Positions 15,112 to 24,290 of a stretch of DNA of 53,080 bases are shown here, one piece after another. Source of the DNA: CAZJHD01 sp964545855 (lineage in GTDB: Bacteria; Planctomycetota; UBA1135; JACQFD01); contig CAZJHD010000027.1 in the NCBI GenBank assembly GCA_964545855.1, positions 1-53,080 of the forward strand, read 5' to 3'. Under the pieces are notes generated by a model that worked only from the letters and a program-made list of their open reading frames with translations, was not told the origin of the DNA and did not search any database. Both the position numbers and the translations under genes were made by a program. Numbering within the stretch: the stretch's first letter is position 1; the number at the start of each line of letters is the position of its first letter.

Positions 15112-18100
15112 TCAGTTGAACCGGAAGGGCAGCTTCAGGAACTTCAGGCGGATCTTCGGCGCGCTGGGCGTCGGCGTCGTCCCCGGGGCAATGTCGAAGG
15201 TCACGGTGAAGCGGACGAAGCGCTTGCCCGTGAGCACCGTCATGTCCGACGTCCCGATCTGCTCGGGATCGGCGGCCACGTTGGGCACGACGGTCGCGAG
15301 ATCGACGCCTCCCTGCGCTGTCGCGTCCGCTCCCTGGATCTGGACGCGGATCGGCGCGAAGGCGTTGGTGGTCGGCGGAACGAAGTCCTTCAACTCACCG
15401 GTCGTGCCGAAGGTGCAGACCTCGAAGTACCGCGCGATGAGCTGCCAGGCGGTCGTTCCCGACACGCCCGCGTTCAGCAGCGTCGGGTTCCCGGCCGTGC
15501 CGTTGTCCGTCGTGAGGATCACGGAGGAGCCCACGACGCTCACGCCGATGATCGCACCTCGATTCGTCGCCCCCACGCGGATCAGATCCCCGAGGAGAGT
15601 GAGAGGCTCGTTCGCCTTCAGGTTCAACGGCGCCTGGATGACATCGCTCAACAGCAACGTGACCGAGTTCGCCGTGACGCTTCCCGACGGCACGGTTCCC
15701 GTGGCGACGATCGGCACCGAAGTGTCGATGTTGCCGAGCACGTCCGTCAGCACCTTGCCCACGGGGCCGAGCTGGGGCGTCGAGGGGAGCGAGAGACCCG
15801 ACATCTCGAACGTCGGGAGTCCGCCCACCTGCTGCAGCCCGGTGTCGAACCAGAGGGACCGAGAGCGCGTGATGCCGCCGAAGGAGGCCGGCAGGAGGTG
15901 CGGCGCCGGATCGAAGTTCGAGCTCAGGGGCTGGATCGTCGCGCCGAGGTTCAGGAAGTTCGTCTTGAAGCGCTTGGTGACCGGATCGATCGGCGAGTGA
16001 ATCTGGACGAGACCCTTTCCGCCGCGTCCGCCGTGGCCGAGGCCCACCGCGCTCGTCGGAGGAGCAGGATCCTGCTGGGACTGATCCTGGCCCGGCCCGC
16101 GGCGTCCACCGCGCGCGAGGAAGGAGCCGCTGACGTTGCCGACGAACGTGTCCACCTGCGTGGCGCTCTCGACGCGGACCGAGCCGCCGGCTCCGCCGCC
16201 GGACCCTCCGCCGATGCGATCGAGGAAGATCGTGTTCTCACCGGCTCCGCCGTCGCCGCCGCTCGCGTCGATCACGCCGCCGTACTGCGCCAGACCGAGG
16301 GAGAAGATCTCGATGACGCCGCCGCCGCCGCCGCCGCCGGCTCCCTTCTTGTCCTGGTTCCCGTAGAGGGGCGAGGAGATGGTCGTTGCGCCGATGGCAT
16401 TGCCGCCGCCGCCGCCGCCCTGACCGCCGAGGGGCGTCACGATCTCGCCTTGGGTCGTCGGTCCGCGCCCCATGAGGATCACGAGATCGCCCGTCACGGG
16501 ATTGACCGGCAGCGGAGAAGCCGCGGCGAAGGTGATGGTGCTGGAGTCGGGAACGGTCTGGATCTGCCGAACCTGCAGCTTCGAGAGGAAGCAGCTCGCC
16601 GGATTCGTGATGCCCGAGGCATTGCAGGCCGTGAGCGTTTCCTCCCAGAACCCGGACGTCCGATAGATCAGGACGTACCGGCCCGCGTCCCCCGAGGCGC
16701 CCGTCAGGAAGAGCGGCGTCGTCGTCTTGATCGTGATGGTCGACGAGCCCGTGGAGGTGATGACCGCCGAGCTCACGAGGGACACGCCGAAGAAGTCGTC
16801 GACGACCGAAGGCGTCTGGAAAGGAAGCGGACCCGGATTCCCTCCGATCGGGATCGACGCCGGATTCACGGCGCTCACACCCTGAGCCACGGAGCAGCTC
16901 CCCGTGGTGAAGGATCCGACGGGCGTTCCGTCGTTCGCCTTCTCGCCGAACGTCATGTTCGAACCGCCACCACCGCCGGCGGGGTGGCGATCCTCCTTGT
17001 CGAAGCAGGGGCCCGTGGCTCCCTGGCCGATGATCGCCGACTCGCCGCCCTCTCCGCCGCCGTTCAGCGAGTTGAACGGGCCGTTGCCGGGCCCGCCCTT
17101 CACGGACGACTGGCTCGTCACCGGATTGCCGACGCCGCCGTCGCCGCCCCCGCACTGTCCGGGCCCGCCCTTCTCGGAGAAGACGGCGGCCGTGAACAGG
17201 GTGGCGACGTCGGGGCCCTTGGCGCCGAGCGCCTGGATACGACCGGCGGGGATGGGTCCCGAGGCCGGCTCCAGGAGCACCGTCTCGTTCACGAAGAACC
17301 GCAGAGGGTTCGGACCCTGACCGAGGATCAATCCGCCCGCGCGCACCGTGAGCTTGCGCAGGAACACGCGTCCGTTCACGAACGTGGCGGGGACCGGATT
17401 CCCGATCGGGTCCTTCAGCTGGATGGTGGCCGAGTTCGTGTCGATGATGACGGTCGAACCGTTCTGGACGTCCAGCTCGAGGTCGGTCTCCTTGCCTCCG
17501 AAGGCGAAGCCCGACTCGAGGATGCCATCGCCCTCCCAGCGCGCCGGCGGCTCGATGAATCCGGGAGCGGCGTCGAGGAAGGCCGTCGAGTCGAAGGTCT
17601 CTCGAATCGCGTCGAAGTCGGGAGGTGCTGCCGCCTCGACGACGGGCTCCGTCACGGCCGTCGACGGGACGTTCTGCGGGAAGAGCGAGGTCTCGCCCTT
17701 GATGTCGCTGAAGCCCGGCGCGATGACGAAGCGGAGCCGCCGGCCGTTCGGCAGGAGGCCGAGCGGGGTGACGCGCACGCGGGCTCCCGCTGCGGTGCAG
17801 TTCTCGATCAACTGGAGCTTCACCGGGGTCGCCGCGTAGACGCCGCTCCCGGCGGGGTTCTCGAAGCGCAGCGAGATGTTGGTCGTCGAGATGTTGACGG
17901 CCGACGGATCGATCGGCTGATCGAAGGTGAGGTCGAAGAGGATCGACGGCCCGACGAACTTGTTCGCGGGAACCGGCGTCCCGCTGTTGAAGGGCAGGAT
18001 CTGCGACGAGCCGTCCGTGTTCGTGACGACCATGCGAGCTTCCGACACGGAAGGCGCGGTGTTCACCTTCGGATCGAAGAAGCCGTCGAGACCGGTCGGC

Positions 18101-18729
18101 TTCGTCGTGAATGTGGTCGTCTTCCCGGCCGCGATCGGATCGCCGCCGGTGGACGTGACGGTGGTGCTCCCACCCTGGGCGCTCGCCGCGACCGTGATCG
18201 TGTAGCTCACGCCGCCCGCCACGAGACCGCCGACCGACGTCGTCGTCGGACACGTGGGCTGGAAGACGACGGTCCGCTTGTCGACGATCGAGTAGCTGCC
18301 GAGGGCGGGCACGCCCGTCAGAGTCTGCTGGATCGAGATCGACGCGGCCGAGATGGACGCGGGGTTGACGTCCTTGTTGAACGTGACCTCGATCGGCCGA
18401 TTCACCTCCCAGATCTGCCCCTGCTGCGGCAGCACGGAGACGACGAGGAAGCTCGCGCTGTCGGGTCCCGGATTGCCGCCCGGATCGATCGTGTTGTTGA
18501 ACAGCGACGATCCTCCGCCGCCGCAGCCCGAGAGCACCGCTCCGAGGAGCAGCGACCCCAGGAGCTGGGTCAGCCCCGGAAGATTCGCTCGCCGCGACCG
18601 GCGCGCCGAGGACGGCGTTCCCGTCGAGGAGAGCGAGTTCGGGGAGGGCCGGTCGAAGCCGCCGATGGGATCGGATCCCATGGACGAAACCGGAGAGGCG
18701 GCCGCGTGGGACATCAGCGCGTGATTCAT
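15112..18729 (-). CDS. Giant lipoprotein with Ig-like domains and glycine-rich loops, copy 2
   Basis: A 1205-residue lipoprotein. The lipobox LGAVLSG|C69 is followed by GGGG, preceded by an unusually long polar N-region. An Ig-like Big_5 domain (about 95-205) has IEVTFNKDVNPASI and a second (about 240-345) has LTFDQPIDPSAV. The centre (about 525-900) is interrupted by glycine-rich stretches (GGGDGGVGNP, GGEGGES, GGGGGSN, GGQGGGGGGN, GAGGGGGGGV, GGDGGAGEN, GGGSGGGAGG). These are spaced regularly along a probable beta-helix, so the Gly loops may cap turns. The C-terminus is beta-rich. It is probably displayed at the surface. The 118-base gap to copy 1 lacks a terminator. No enzymatic motif was recognised. 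Confidence 0.72.
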   Translation of the reverse strand: MNHALMSHAAASPVSSMGSDPIGGFDRPSPNSLSSTGTPSSARRSRRANLPGLTQLLGSLLLGAVLSGCGGGGSSLFNNTIDPGGNPGPDSASFLVVSVLPQQGQIWEVNRPIEVTFNKDVNPASISAASISIQQTLTGVPALGSYSIVDKRTVVFQPTCPTTTSVGGLVAGGVSYTITVAASAQGGSTTVTSTGGDPIAAGKTTTFTTKPTGLDGFFDPKVNTAPSVSEARMVVTNTDGSSQILPFNSGTPVPANKFVGPSILFDLTFDQPIDPSAVNISTTNISLRFENPAGSGVYAATPVKLQLIENCTAAGARVRVTPLGLLPNGRRLRFVIAPGFSDIKGETSLFPQNVPSTAVTEPVVEAAAPPDFDAIRETFDSTAFLDAAPGFIEPPARWEGDGILESGFAFGGKETDLELDVQNGSTVIIDTNSATIQLKDPIGNPVPATFVNGRVFLRKLTVRAGGLILGQGPNPLRFFVNETVLLEPASGPIPAGRIQALGAKGPDVATLFTAAVFSEKGGPGQCGGGDGGVGNPVTSQSSVKGGPGNGPFNSLNGGGEGGESAIIGQGATGPCFDKEDRHPAGGGGGSNMTFGEKANDGTPVGSFTTGSCSVAQGVSAVNPASIPIGGNPGPLPFQTPSVVDDFFGVSLVSSAVITSTGSSTITIKTTTPLFLTGASGDAGRYVLIYRTSGFWEETLTACNASGITNPASCFLSKLQVRQIQTVPDSSTITFAAASPLPVNPVTGDLVILMGRGPTTQGEIVTPLGGQGGGGGGNAIGATTISSPLYGNQDKKGAGGGGGGGVIEIFSLGLAQYGGVIDASGGDGGAGENTIFLDRIGGGSGGGAGGSVRVESATQVDTFVGNVSGSFLARGGRRGPGQDQSQQDPAPPTSAVGLGHGGRGGKGLVQIHSPIDPVTKRFKTNFLNLGATIQPLSSNFDPAPHLLPASFGGITRSRSLWFDTGLQQVGGLPTFEMSGLSLPSTPQLGPVGKVLTDVLGNIDTSVPIVATGTVPSGSVTANSVTLLLSDVIQAPLNLKANEPLTLLGDLIRVGATNRGAIIGVSVVGSSVILTTDNGTAGNPTLLNAGVSGTTAWQLIARYFEVCTFGTTGELKDFVPPTTNAFAPIRVQIQGADATAQGGVDLATVVPNVAADPEQIGTSDMTVLTGKRFVRFTVTFDIAPGTTPTPSAPKIRLKFLKLPFRFN

Positions 18730-18871
18730 GGCGAGACTCGAGCCGGAAGGAGACTCGGGTCGGTCGAGGATTCGGATCGTGTCGAGGAGGATGCCGCGGT
18801 CGGGCCGACCCGTTCCGCGGTGGAGTCGAGGCTCGCGAAGGCGCGATTCCGCGTCCCGTCGCGTAGGTCGG

Positions 18872-21800
18872 CTACGGATTCGAGTAGGCGATGCCCACGG
18901 CCGAGAGCAGCGGCGCCACGTTGTTCACGATGTCGTTCGTGAACGTGTAGCGCATCTGCAGGAACCGCTTCGTGTTCAACAGCGAGATGTCGTCGACGAA
19001 GTTGACGATCGACGCCGACGACGCTGCGGGGAACAGGCCCGTGAGCGCCCCGCAGGTCAGCCCTGCGGGCGGCTGCGGAATCGTCGGAGGAGTCCCAGCC
19101 GGATAGAGGTCTCCGTAGACGTCGAAGCAGCGCGCGTCGGTGAGCGAGCCGGAGGTCGCGTTGTCGGCGCCCCGGAATCCGATCACCACGGACGTGTTCG
19201 CCGGCGTGAGCGTCGGGATCCGCACGACGTTCTGGGCCTGGAAGACCGGCGAGGTGAGCCCGAGGTTGTAGAAGTGCGTGTAGACGCGGGAGATCTTCGT
19301 CGCGAAGTCCGCGCGACCCAGGTAGACCTCGGGACCGTCCGGCGGAGTCTTGTTGCCCGGGGTCCCCTGCGTCGATCCCGGCGGGAAGAAGCCTCCCGAG
19401 GGAGTGACGCCGGCCGGCGCGATGTCGGGCGTGACGGTCTGGGCCGCGCCCGAAGCATCGAGGCCTCCCGTCGAGTAGACGCGGAAGTTCGGCTTCGACG
19501 AGGAGTTCACCGCCACCGCCACCTGGAAGCCGTTCAGACCCTTCGTGTTCGGGTCGCTGGCCGGATAGATGCGGTAGTCGAGGAGGAGCGGGAGGCCGAC
19601 GGACGGCACCGCGCTCGAGAGGTACGGGTGCTCGGCGGTCACGCCCGCGGGCGCCGCGGTGCCGAAGAGCACCGAGAAGTACTGCTGCGGGTTCACACCG
19701 ACGCCCCCCGACCCTCCGAACTTGCGTGCGCCGTAGGAGGAGTCGCGCCACGTGTAGGTCTTCGAGAAGATCGGGAACGGCATCATCGTCGCGCCCGACG
19801 GCACCAGGAACGCCGCGTTCGGGTTGATGACGTAGAGACCGTCGTAGACCGTCTCCTCGGGGTGGTCCGCGGCCTCGAAGATGTTCGTTCCGAAGGACTG
19901 GTTCGAGAGTCCGGACGTCGGGAACGCGGGCAGCAGGTTGTTCGGGTTCACCCACTCGTCGGGGAAGAACTTCGAGTGGGCCAGATCGATCCGGACCCGC
20001 GGGAAGAAGTCGTTCAGGACCAGGCCGGCGAAGGGCGCCCAGTAGAGCTGCTCGACGTCGAGGTCCGTGTCGCTGATCGCGTTGATCGACAGGTTCAAGT
20101 CGATGTGACGCCACACGGTCATCAGACGGCTGCCCAGCGCGGAGAGCGGCGTCTGCACACCCTGCGTGAACTGAGGCATCACGCCGATGAAGACGTTCGA
20201 GGTGTCGGCGTCGCGCGCGAAGTGCGTCGCGGGCCGCGGGCCGATCGTGCCCGGGGTCGACTGCGTCACCTGGCCGGACACGACCTGCTGCGGCTGCCCC
20301 GGCGTCTCGAAGAGCGAGTCGAAGCGCAGGCTGAGTCCCCTCGTGGTGTTCGCCGGTGCATTCGGGTTCAACCGGAAGGGCACGACGAAGGAGAGCGGAT
20401 CGATGGCGATGGCGTTCCCGGCGAGGTCGGTGATGCCGTCCGTTCCGGCCACGACGTAGAAGAGATACGCGGCGAGCTCGGGCACACCCTGCGTGTCGTG
20501 CCGGTAGGGCAGCTTCGGCGTGAAGGTGATCGCCTTCAGATCGGGCGACGCCGAGACGTCTCCGATGGCCAGGTCGAAGTTCGTGGCCGTCGTCGGCGTC
20601 TTTCCGGCGTTCACCGGGTCCATGACGACGACGACGTTCTCGAGCGGGTTCACCTTGGAGACGTCGACGGGCTTCGAGAAGCGCACCGTGAACCGCGTCG
20701 AAGGATCGAGGCCCGTCAGCGGATCGGTGACCACGGCGGGGAGCGGCTGCAGGACGACGAAGCACCCGGCCTTGATCGAAAGAGCGGTTTCGAAGGGCGT
20801 CGTCAGGATCGCCGGATCCGAGGTGTTGAAGGTGATCGACTGCAGGTAGGAGACCGTGACGGTGTAGCTCGGATCCGCGTCACCGACGGACGTCGGGTCG
20901 ATCGAGGCGATCGTCGCGAAGTTGGGCCCCTGCTGGATCGAGTCGCCGACATGCACCGACAGGTCGCACGCAGCCTGCGTGTAGAGCACCTTGATGGTCC
21001 GCTGATCGACCGAGACGATCTCCGTGATCGTCACCGGCTGCGACCCGAGGATGCGCGGCGGCGTCGGATCCGTGAGGAATCCCTGGTTCGCGTCGGACGC
21101 TGCGCCGCCCGCGCGGAACGCGCGGACGACCCCTTCGCCGAAAACAGTGGAGGAGAACTTGGTGACCGAGGCCGTCGTGTTGAGAGCCGACCCGTCCTTG
21201 CCGAGAAGGATCTTCGTGACGCCCTTGGAGATGTCGAATTTCGAGGGCAGGAAGACGGCGACGTTGAACGTCGTGGTCGTGAGGCTCGGCGGGAGGCCCT
21301 GGGAGTTCAGAGGGAGCGGCTGCGGATTCGTCTTGTTCCCCGCGGCGATCGCCTCGCTGATGCGGCCGCTGTCGATGGCGGAGATCGTCGGGTCGATGAC
21401 GATCTCGCGGGGGCTCGACGGCTTGAAGATGATCCGGCCCATGAACGTGTCGGGGGGGAGCTTCCCGGCGCCGGTCGCCACGCCGACGAAGACGCGCACC
21501 GTGTCGGGACCGACGGTCTTCGGATCGAGCTCTCGATCGAAGACGATCTTGAAGGACGCATCGCGCGGGACCTTGGTGAAGGGCGGCACCGACGCCGGTC
21601 CCGCGATCGCCACGTTCCCGAGACCCGTGGAGACTTCCGCGAGCGCGCGCTGGAAGTCGGAGCCGGAGGCCTCGCTGAAGAGCGCTCCGATCACGAGGAA
21701 CGACGCACCGGACACCGGATCGGTGTCGAGTTGGAGCGTGACGGGCGGGATCACCGTCGACGTGAGCGTCTTGCTGATGCCCACGTTCTCGGCGATCAGG

Positions 21801-22153
21801 ACGTCGAGGAACCGCGGATCGAGGACTCCTCCGCCGCCCGGGACCGTGATGGTGACCGGCTGCCCGAGCGCGTTGTGCGCGCGGACGTCCACGAGCCTCC
21901 CCCAGATCAGGCTGCCCGAGACGGCGAGGCCCGCCGCCGGCGTGTTGTCGTTGGCGCCGCCGACCACGGGTCCGACGGAGCCGCCTCCGCCACCGCCGCC
22001 GCAGCCCACGATCAGGGAACTCAGGAACGTCGCCGCGAGAGCGAGGCCGAGCGGCACTCGTGCGCTCGTTCGGCGGAGAGCACTCGTACGGGCGGGATCC
22101 GACACGGACCCGCTGAACGTTCCCGAGACCGTAGCGAGACGATTGAGCTTCAT
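18872..22153 (-). CDS. Giant lipoprotein with Ig-like domains, copy 3
   Basis: A 1093-residue lipoprotein with lipobox SLIVG|C51 followed by seven glycines. Ig-like Big_5 modules are visible near 195-330 (FKIVFDRELDPKTV) and 480-600 (FTVRFSKPVDVSKV ... SFVVPFRL). The C-terminal 450 residues are beta-rich and unlike copy 2. They carry aromatic-rich segments such as YWAPFAGLVLNDFFP and several single cysteines. It is the first gene of the lipoprotein/pilus locus. A good sigma70 promoter lies 235 bases upstream, and a hairpin in the leader sits 11 bases before the ATG, which has no clear ribosome site. It is inferred to be an outer-surface structural or adhesive protein. Confidence 0.75.
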   Translation of the reverse strand: MKLNRLATVSGTFSGSVSDPARTSALRRTSARVPLGLALAATFLSSLIVGCGGGGGGGSVGPVVGGANDNTPAAGLAVSGSLIWGRLVDVRAHNALGQPVTITVPGGGGVLDPRFLDVLIAENVGISKTLTSTVIPPVTLQLDTDPVSGASFLVIGALFSEASGSDFQRALAEVSTGLGNVAIAGPASVPPFTKVPRDASFKIVFDRELDPKTVGPDTVRVFVGVATGAGKLPPDTFMGRIIFKPSSPREIVIDPTISAIDSGRISEAIAAGNKTNPQPLPLNSQGLPPSLTTTTFNVAVFLPSKFDISKGVTKILLGKDGSALNTTASVTKFSSTVFGEGVVRAFRAGGAASDANQGFLTDPTPPRILGSQPVTITEIVSVDQRTIKVLYTQAACDLSVHVGDSIQQGPNFATIASIDPTSVGDADPSYTVTVSYLQSITFNTSDPAILTTPFETALSIKAGCFVVLQPLPAVVTDPLTGLDPSTRFTVRFSKPVDVSKVNPLENVVVVMDPVNAGKTPTTATNFDLAIGDVSASPDLKAITFTPKLPYRHDTQGVPELAAYLFYVVAGTDGITDLAGNAIAIDPLSFVVPFRLNPNAPANTTRGLSLRFDSLFETPGQPQQVVSGQVTQSTPGTIGPRPATHFARDADTSNVFIGVMPQFTQGVQTPLSALGSRLMTVWRHIDLNLSINAISDTDLDVEQLYWAPFAGLVLNDFFPRVRIDLAHSKFFPDEWVNPNNLLPAFPTSGLSNQSFGTNIFEAADHPEETVYDGLYVINPNAAFLVPSGATMMPFPIFSKTYTWRDSSYGARKFGGSGGVGVNPQQYFSVLFGTAAPAGVTAEHPYLSSAVPSVGLPLLLDYRIYPASDPNTKGLNGFQVAVAVNSSSKPNFRVYSTGGLDASGAAQTVTPDIAPAGVTPSGGFFPPGSTQGTPGNKTPPDGPEVYLGRADFATKISRVYTHFYNLGLTSPVFQAQNVVRIPTLTPANTSVVIGFRGADNATSGSLTDARCFDVYGDLYPAGTPPTIPQPPAGLTCGALTGLFPAASSASIVNFVDDISLLNTKRFLQMRYTFTNDIVNNVAPLLSAVGIAYSNP

Positions 22154-22163
22154 CGTTGGCGCG

Positions 22164-22182
22164 TCCGGTGCAACGCACCGGA
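22164..22182 (-). promoter_or_regulatory. Perfect hairpin just upstream of the copy-3 lipoprotein start
   Basis: TCCGGTGC (22164-22171) pairs with GCACCGGA (22175-22182) around a three-base loop. It ends 11 bases before the ATG at 22153, in the position expected for a ribosome-binding site, and no purine-rich site is visible. It may gate translation initiation or bind a regulator. Confidence 0.5.
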
Positions 22183-22387
22183 TGGGGAGTGGAACCAGTG
22201 GCGGACGTCGCTCGGCCGCGGGATCGCGGGGTCCGAGTCTCGATCGCCAGGGAGGAAAGCGAGATTGGCCGAGAAGGGCGCCCGGCAGAGAGCGTCGAGA
22301 GACCCGATCCGCTCGCGATCCTCAGCGAACGCGGCGGGCGCCCGGAGGGCCTGCGTCGCGTTCGCGTGGAACTGGAGAGGGTTTCGG

Positions 22388-22417
22388 ATCATACGGCGAT
22401 GCCGGAAGAGCGGTCAA
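22388..22417 (-). promoter_or_regulatory. Sigma70-type promoter for the lipoprotein/pilus locus
   Basis: On the minus strand, TTGACC (22412-22417) and TATGAT (22388-22393) are separated by 18 bases, matching five of six bases at each hexamer. Transcription would start near 22380, giving a leader of about 228 bases ahead of the first large lipoprotein gene. It stands out against very GC-rich surroundings. Confidence 0.65.
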
Positions 22418-22798
22418 CGACCCCTGCCCGCGAGAGGGCGACCGCGCGCTCTCCAGGGTCGAACGGTCCGAGAATCGGGCCGAGACCGAGCACGCGAACC
22501 CGCCTCCCTCGGGGAGCGGCCTCCACCTCGCGCGGGCTCCATCCGTGGGCGGAGGAGGTCCCGATCGAAGGGCGTCTCCGAGGATCCCTCGGGAAGATCG
22601 GAGAAGCCGGTACCGGCCAAACGAATCGCGTGCCGAGCATCCTCGAGTTCCGTCACGGGGCTTCCAACGCGGCGGGTCGCCCCGCCGTGCGGGACGGCGG
22701 GTCCGACCGTGCGGAGCCGCACAGGCCCCGACCGGGCCATTCTTTCCGAGTGCCCAGGTCGACGCCCGGAGCCGCGGCCGCGAATCGGGCCAAGAACG
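22418..22798. other. Intergenic region between pyrB and the lipoprotein promoter
   Basis: No convincing gene is present: the frames here are arginine-rich and of low complexity. Three GC hairpins follow the pyrB stop: 22681-22701 (8-bp stem, CCCGCCGT), 22709-22722 (GTGCGG/CCGCAC) and about 22724-22738 (GGCCC/GGGCC). None has a U-tract on the minus strand. Together they may form the 3' end of the pyrB transcript. Confidence 0.45.
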
Positions 22799-24172
22799 TC
22801 AGCGGCCCGCCGACGACCCTCGCGTCGCCGCGGGGAGGTATCCGGCGGCCCGCGCCTGCTCCTCCGAGGCGAAGGCGACCAAGTTCTCGGGTTTGATCCG
22901 GTGCACTTCGAAGGAGGCCGTGGCGTGGAAGTGCTTCGTGCTGGAGCAGCCGAGGATCGGAACCCGCTGCACGCTGTCGCAGAAGCCGCAGCGGAAGCGC
23001 GTCGGATCGCGGGAGACGAGCACGAGCTCGGGTGCGAGGTACTGGCGCTCGAGCTGCGAGATGCAGTTGGCGTTCTCGCAGCCGAAGGCCGTCCGGATGC
23101 GAGGGAAGGGCGGCCGGAGCGTGCCTCGCTTCGACGTTTCCAACGGGAACCGGTCGAGCAGGTAGCCGATCGTCGCCATGCGCACGGGCACCCCGCGCGC
23201 GGCCTGACGGAAGTAGATGGACCGGGGATCCTCGTCGAGGTCGTAGGAGAGCTCGTCCACGCGCGGGAGCGGATGGAGCACGACCGTGTCGCGGAACTTG
23301 GCGCCGGCGAGGGCCGCGCGATCGACGCGGAAGTAGGGAGCCGGTCCCTCGCGCTCCTTCTCGCTGTGGCGCTCGCGCTGGGGCCTCGTGACGTACAGCG
23401 CGTCGAACTTCTTGACGTTCACCTCGCCGATCTCCGTGAACAGCGAGAGCTGGTGCGGGCGCTCGGGGGTGAAATACATCGCGTCCATCCGCGGGGCGAC
23501 CGTCGCGAGGTCCTGCACCTCGACGCGGTGCGTGTCGACGCGGAACTCGTCGCGCAGCCGGTCGATCACGTAGTCGGGCATCTCGAAGCCCGGCTGGGGA
23601 GCGCAGACGAGATTCGCGCCGAATCGAGCGAGCGCGAAGGCGAAGGAGTGGATCGTCCGCGAGTACTTGAGGTCGCCGCAGAGGACGACGTCGAGCCCCT
23701 GGATCCCGCCCTTCTCGACTCGCAGCGAATAGAGATCGCAGAGAGTCTGCGTGGGGTGCTCGTGGCTTCCGTCGCCGGCATTCACGACGGGGCACGTGGA
23801 GTAGCGCGCCGCCACGCGCGCCGCGCCCTCCTTCGGATGCCGGAGCACGATCAGGTCGGCGTAGGCCGCGACGACGCGGACGGTGTCGGCGAGCGACTCC
23901 CCCTTCGCCGCGGACGACGCGCGCATGTCCGCCGCCGAGATCACGCCACCTCCGAGGCGCTGGATCGCCGACTCGAAGGAGAGCCGGGTCCGCGTCGACG
24001 GCTCGTAGAAGAGGCTCGCGAGGATGTGCCCGGGGCAGATCTGCGCGTAGGCCCTCGGGTCCTTCGCGATCTCGTCGGCGATGGCGAAAAGCCCGAGAAT
24101 CTCCTCGTTCGACAGGTCGTCGATCGAAACGAGGTGTCGTCGAGGGGATTCGCCGACGTCGACCGCGGTCAC
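22799..24172 (-). CDS. pyrB: Aspartate carbamoyltransferase fused to a PyrI-type zinc domain
   Basis: A 457-residue fusion. The catalytic chain (about 1-345) carries the carbamoyl-phosphate loop STRTR (59-63), the K90 loop SSAAKGES, HPTQTL (139-144) and the HPLPR segment (300-304). It makes N-carbamoyl-aspartate in pyrimidine synthesis. Residues about 363-400 resemble the zinc-binding end of the regulatory chain PyrI (C365, C370, C395, C398), but PyrI's nucleotide-binding allosteric domain is missing. A last segment (about 405-447, KHFHATASFEVHRIKPENLVAF ... AAGYLP) resembles an Ada-type metal-binding module without its terminal Cys pair. GTG at 24172 was chosen; the upstream extension is low-complexity. 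PyrB-PyrI fusions are known, but this truncated form is unusual. Confidence 0.88.
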   Translation of the reverse strand: MTAVDVGESPRRHLVSIDDLSNEEILGLFAIADEIAKDPRAYAQICPGHILASLFYEPSTRTRLSFESAIQRLGGGVISAADMRASSAAKGESLADTVRVVAAYADLIVLRHPKEGAARVAARYSTCPVVNAGDGSHEHPTQTLCDLYSLRVEKGGIQGLDVVLCGDLKYSRTIHSFAFALARFGANLVCAPQPGFEMPDYVIDRLRDEFRVDTHRVEVQDLATVAPRMDAMYFTPERPHQLSLFTEIGEVNVKKFDALYVTRPQRERHSEKEREGPAPYFRVDRAALAGAKFRDTVVLHPLPRVDELSYDLDEDPRSIYFRQAARGVPVRMATIGYLLDRFPLETSKRGTLRPPFPRIRTAFGCENANCISQLERQYLAPELVLVSRDPTRFRCGFCDSVQRVPILGCSSTKHFHATASFEVHRIKPENLVAFASEEQARAAGYLPAATRGSSAGR

Positions 24173-24290
24173 TGAGCCGGAGACTACTCGGAGGCCGCGC
24201 CCCGGTAAACGGACGCCCGCCGCCGGCGGCTCGGGGCTCGACCGCTGGAGGCGGAAGGGCTCCTCGGAGCGAGCGCGAGGCCCCGGGCCG

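Noticed and set aside
14986..18942. Plus-strand open frame of about 1318 codons
   Set aside because: Antisense to the 1205-residue lipoprotein gene and of low-complexity composition.
22156..22896. 246-codon plus-strand frame in the pyrB-lipoprotein gap
   Set aside because: Low-complexity composition, overlaps the 3' end of pyrB, no homology motif.
18728..24175. Very long plus-strand open frame of about 1815 codons
   Set aside because: Arginine/glycine-rich without family features, antisense to two clear lipoprotein genes and pyrB; a GC-bias shadow.
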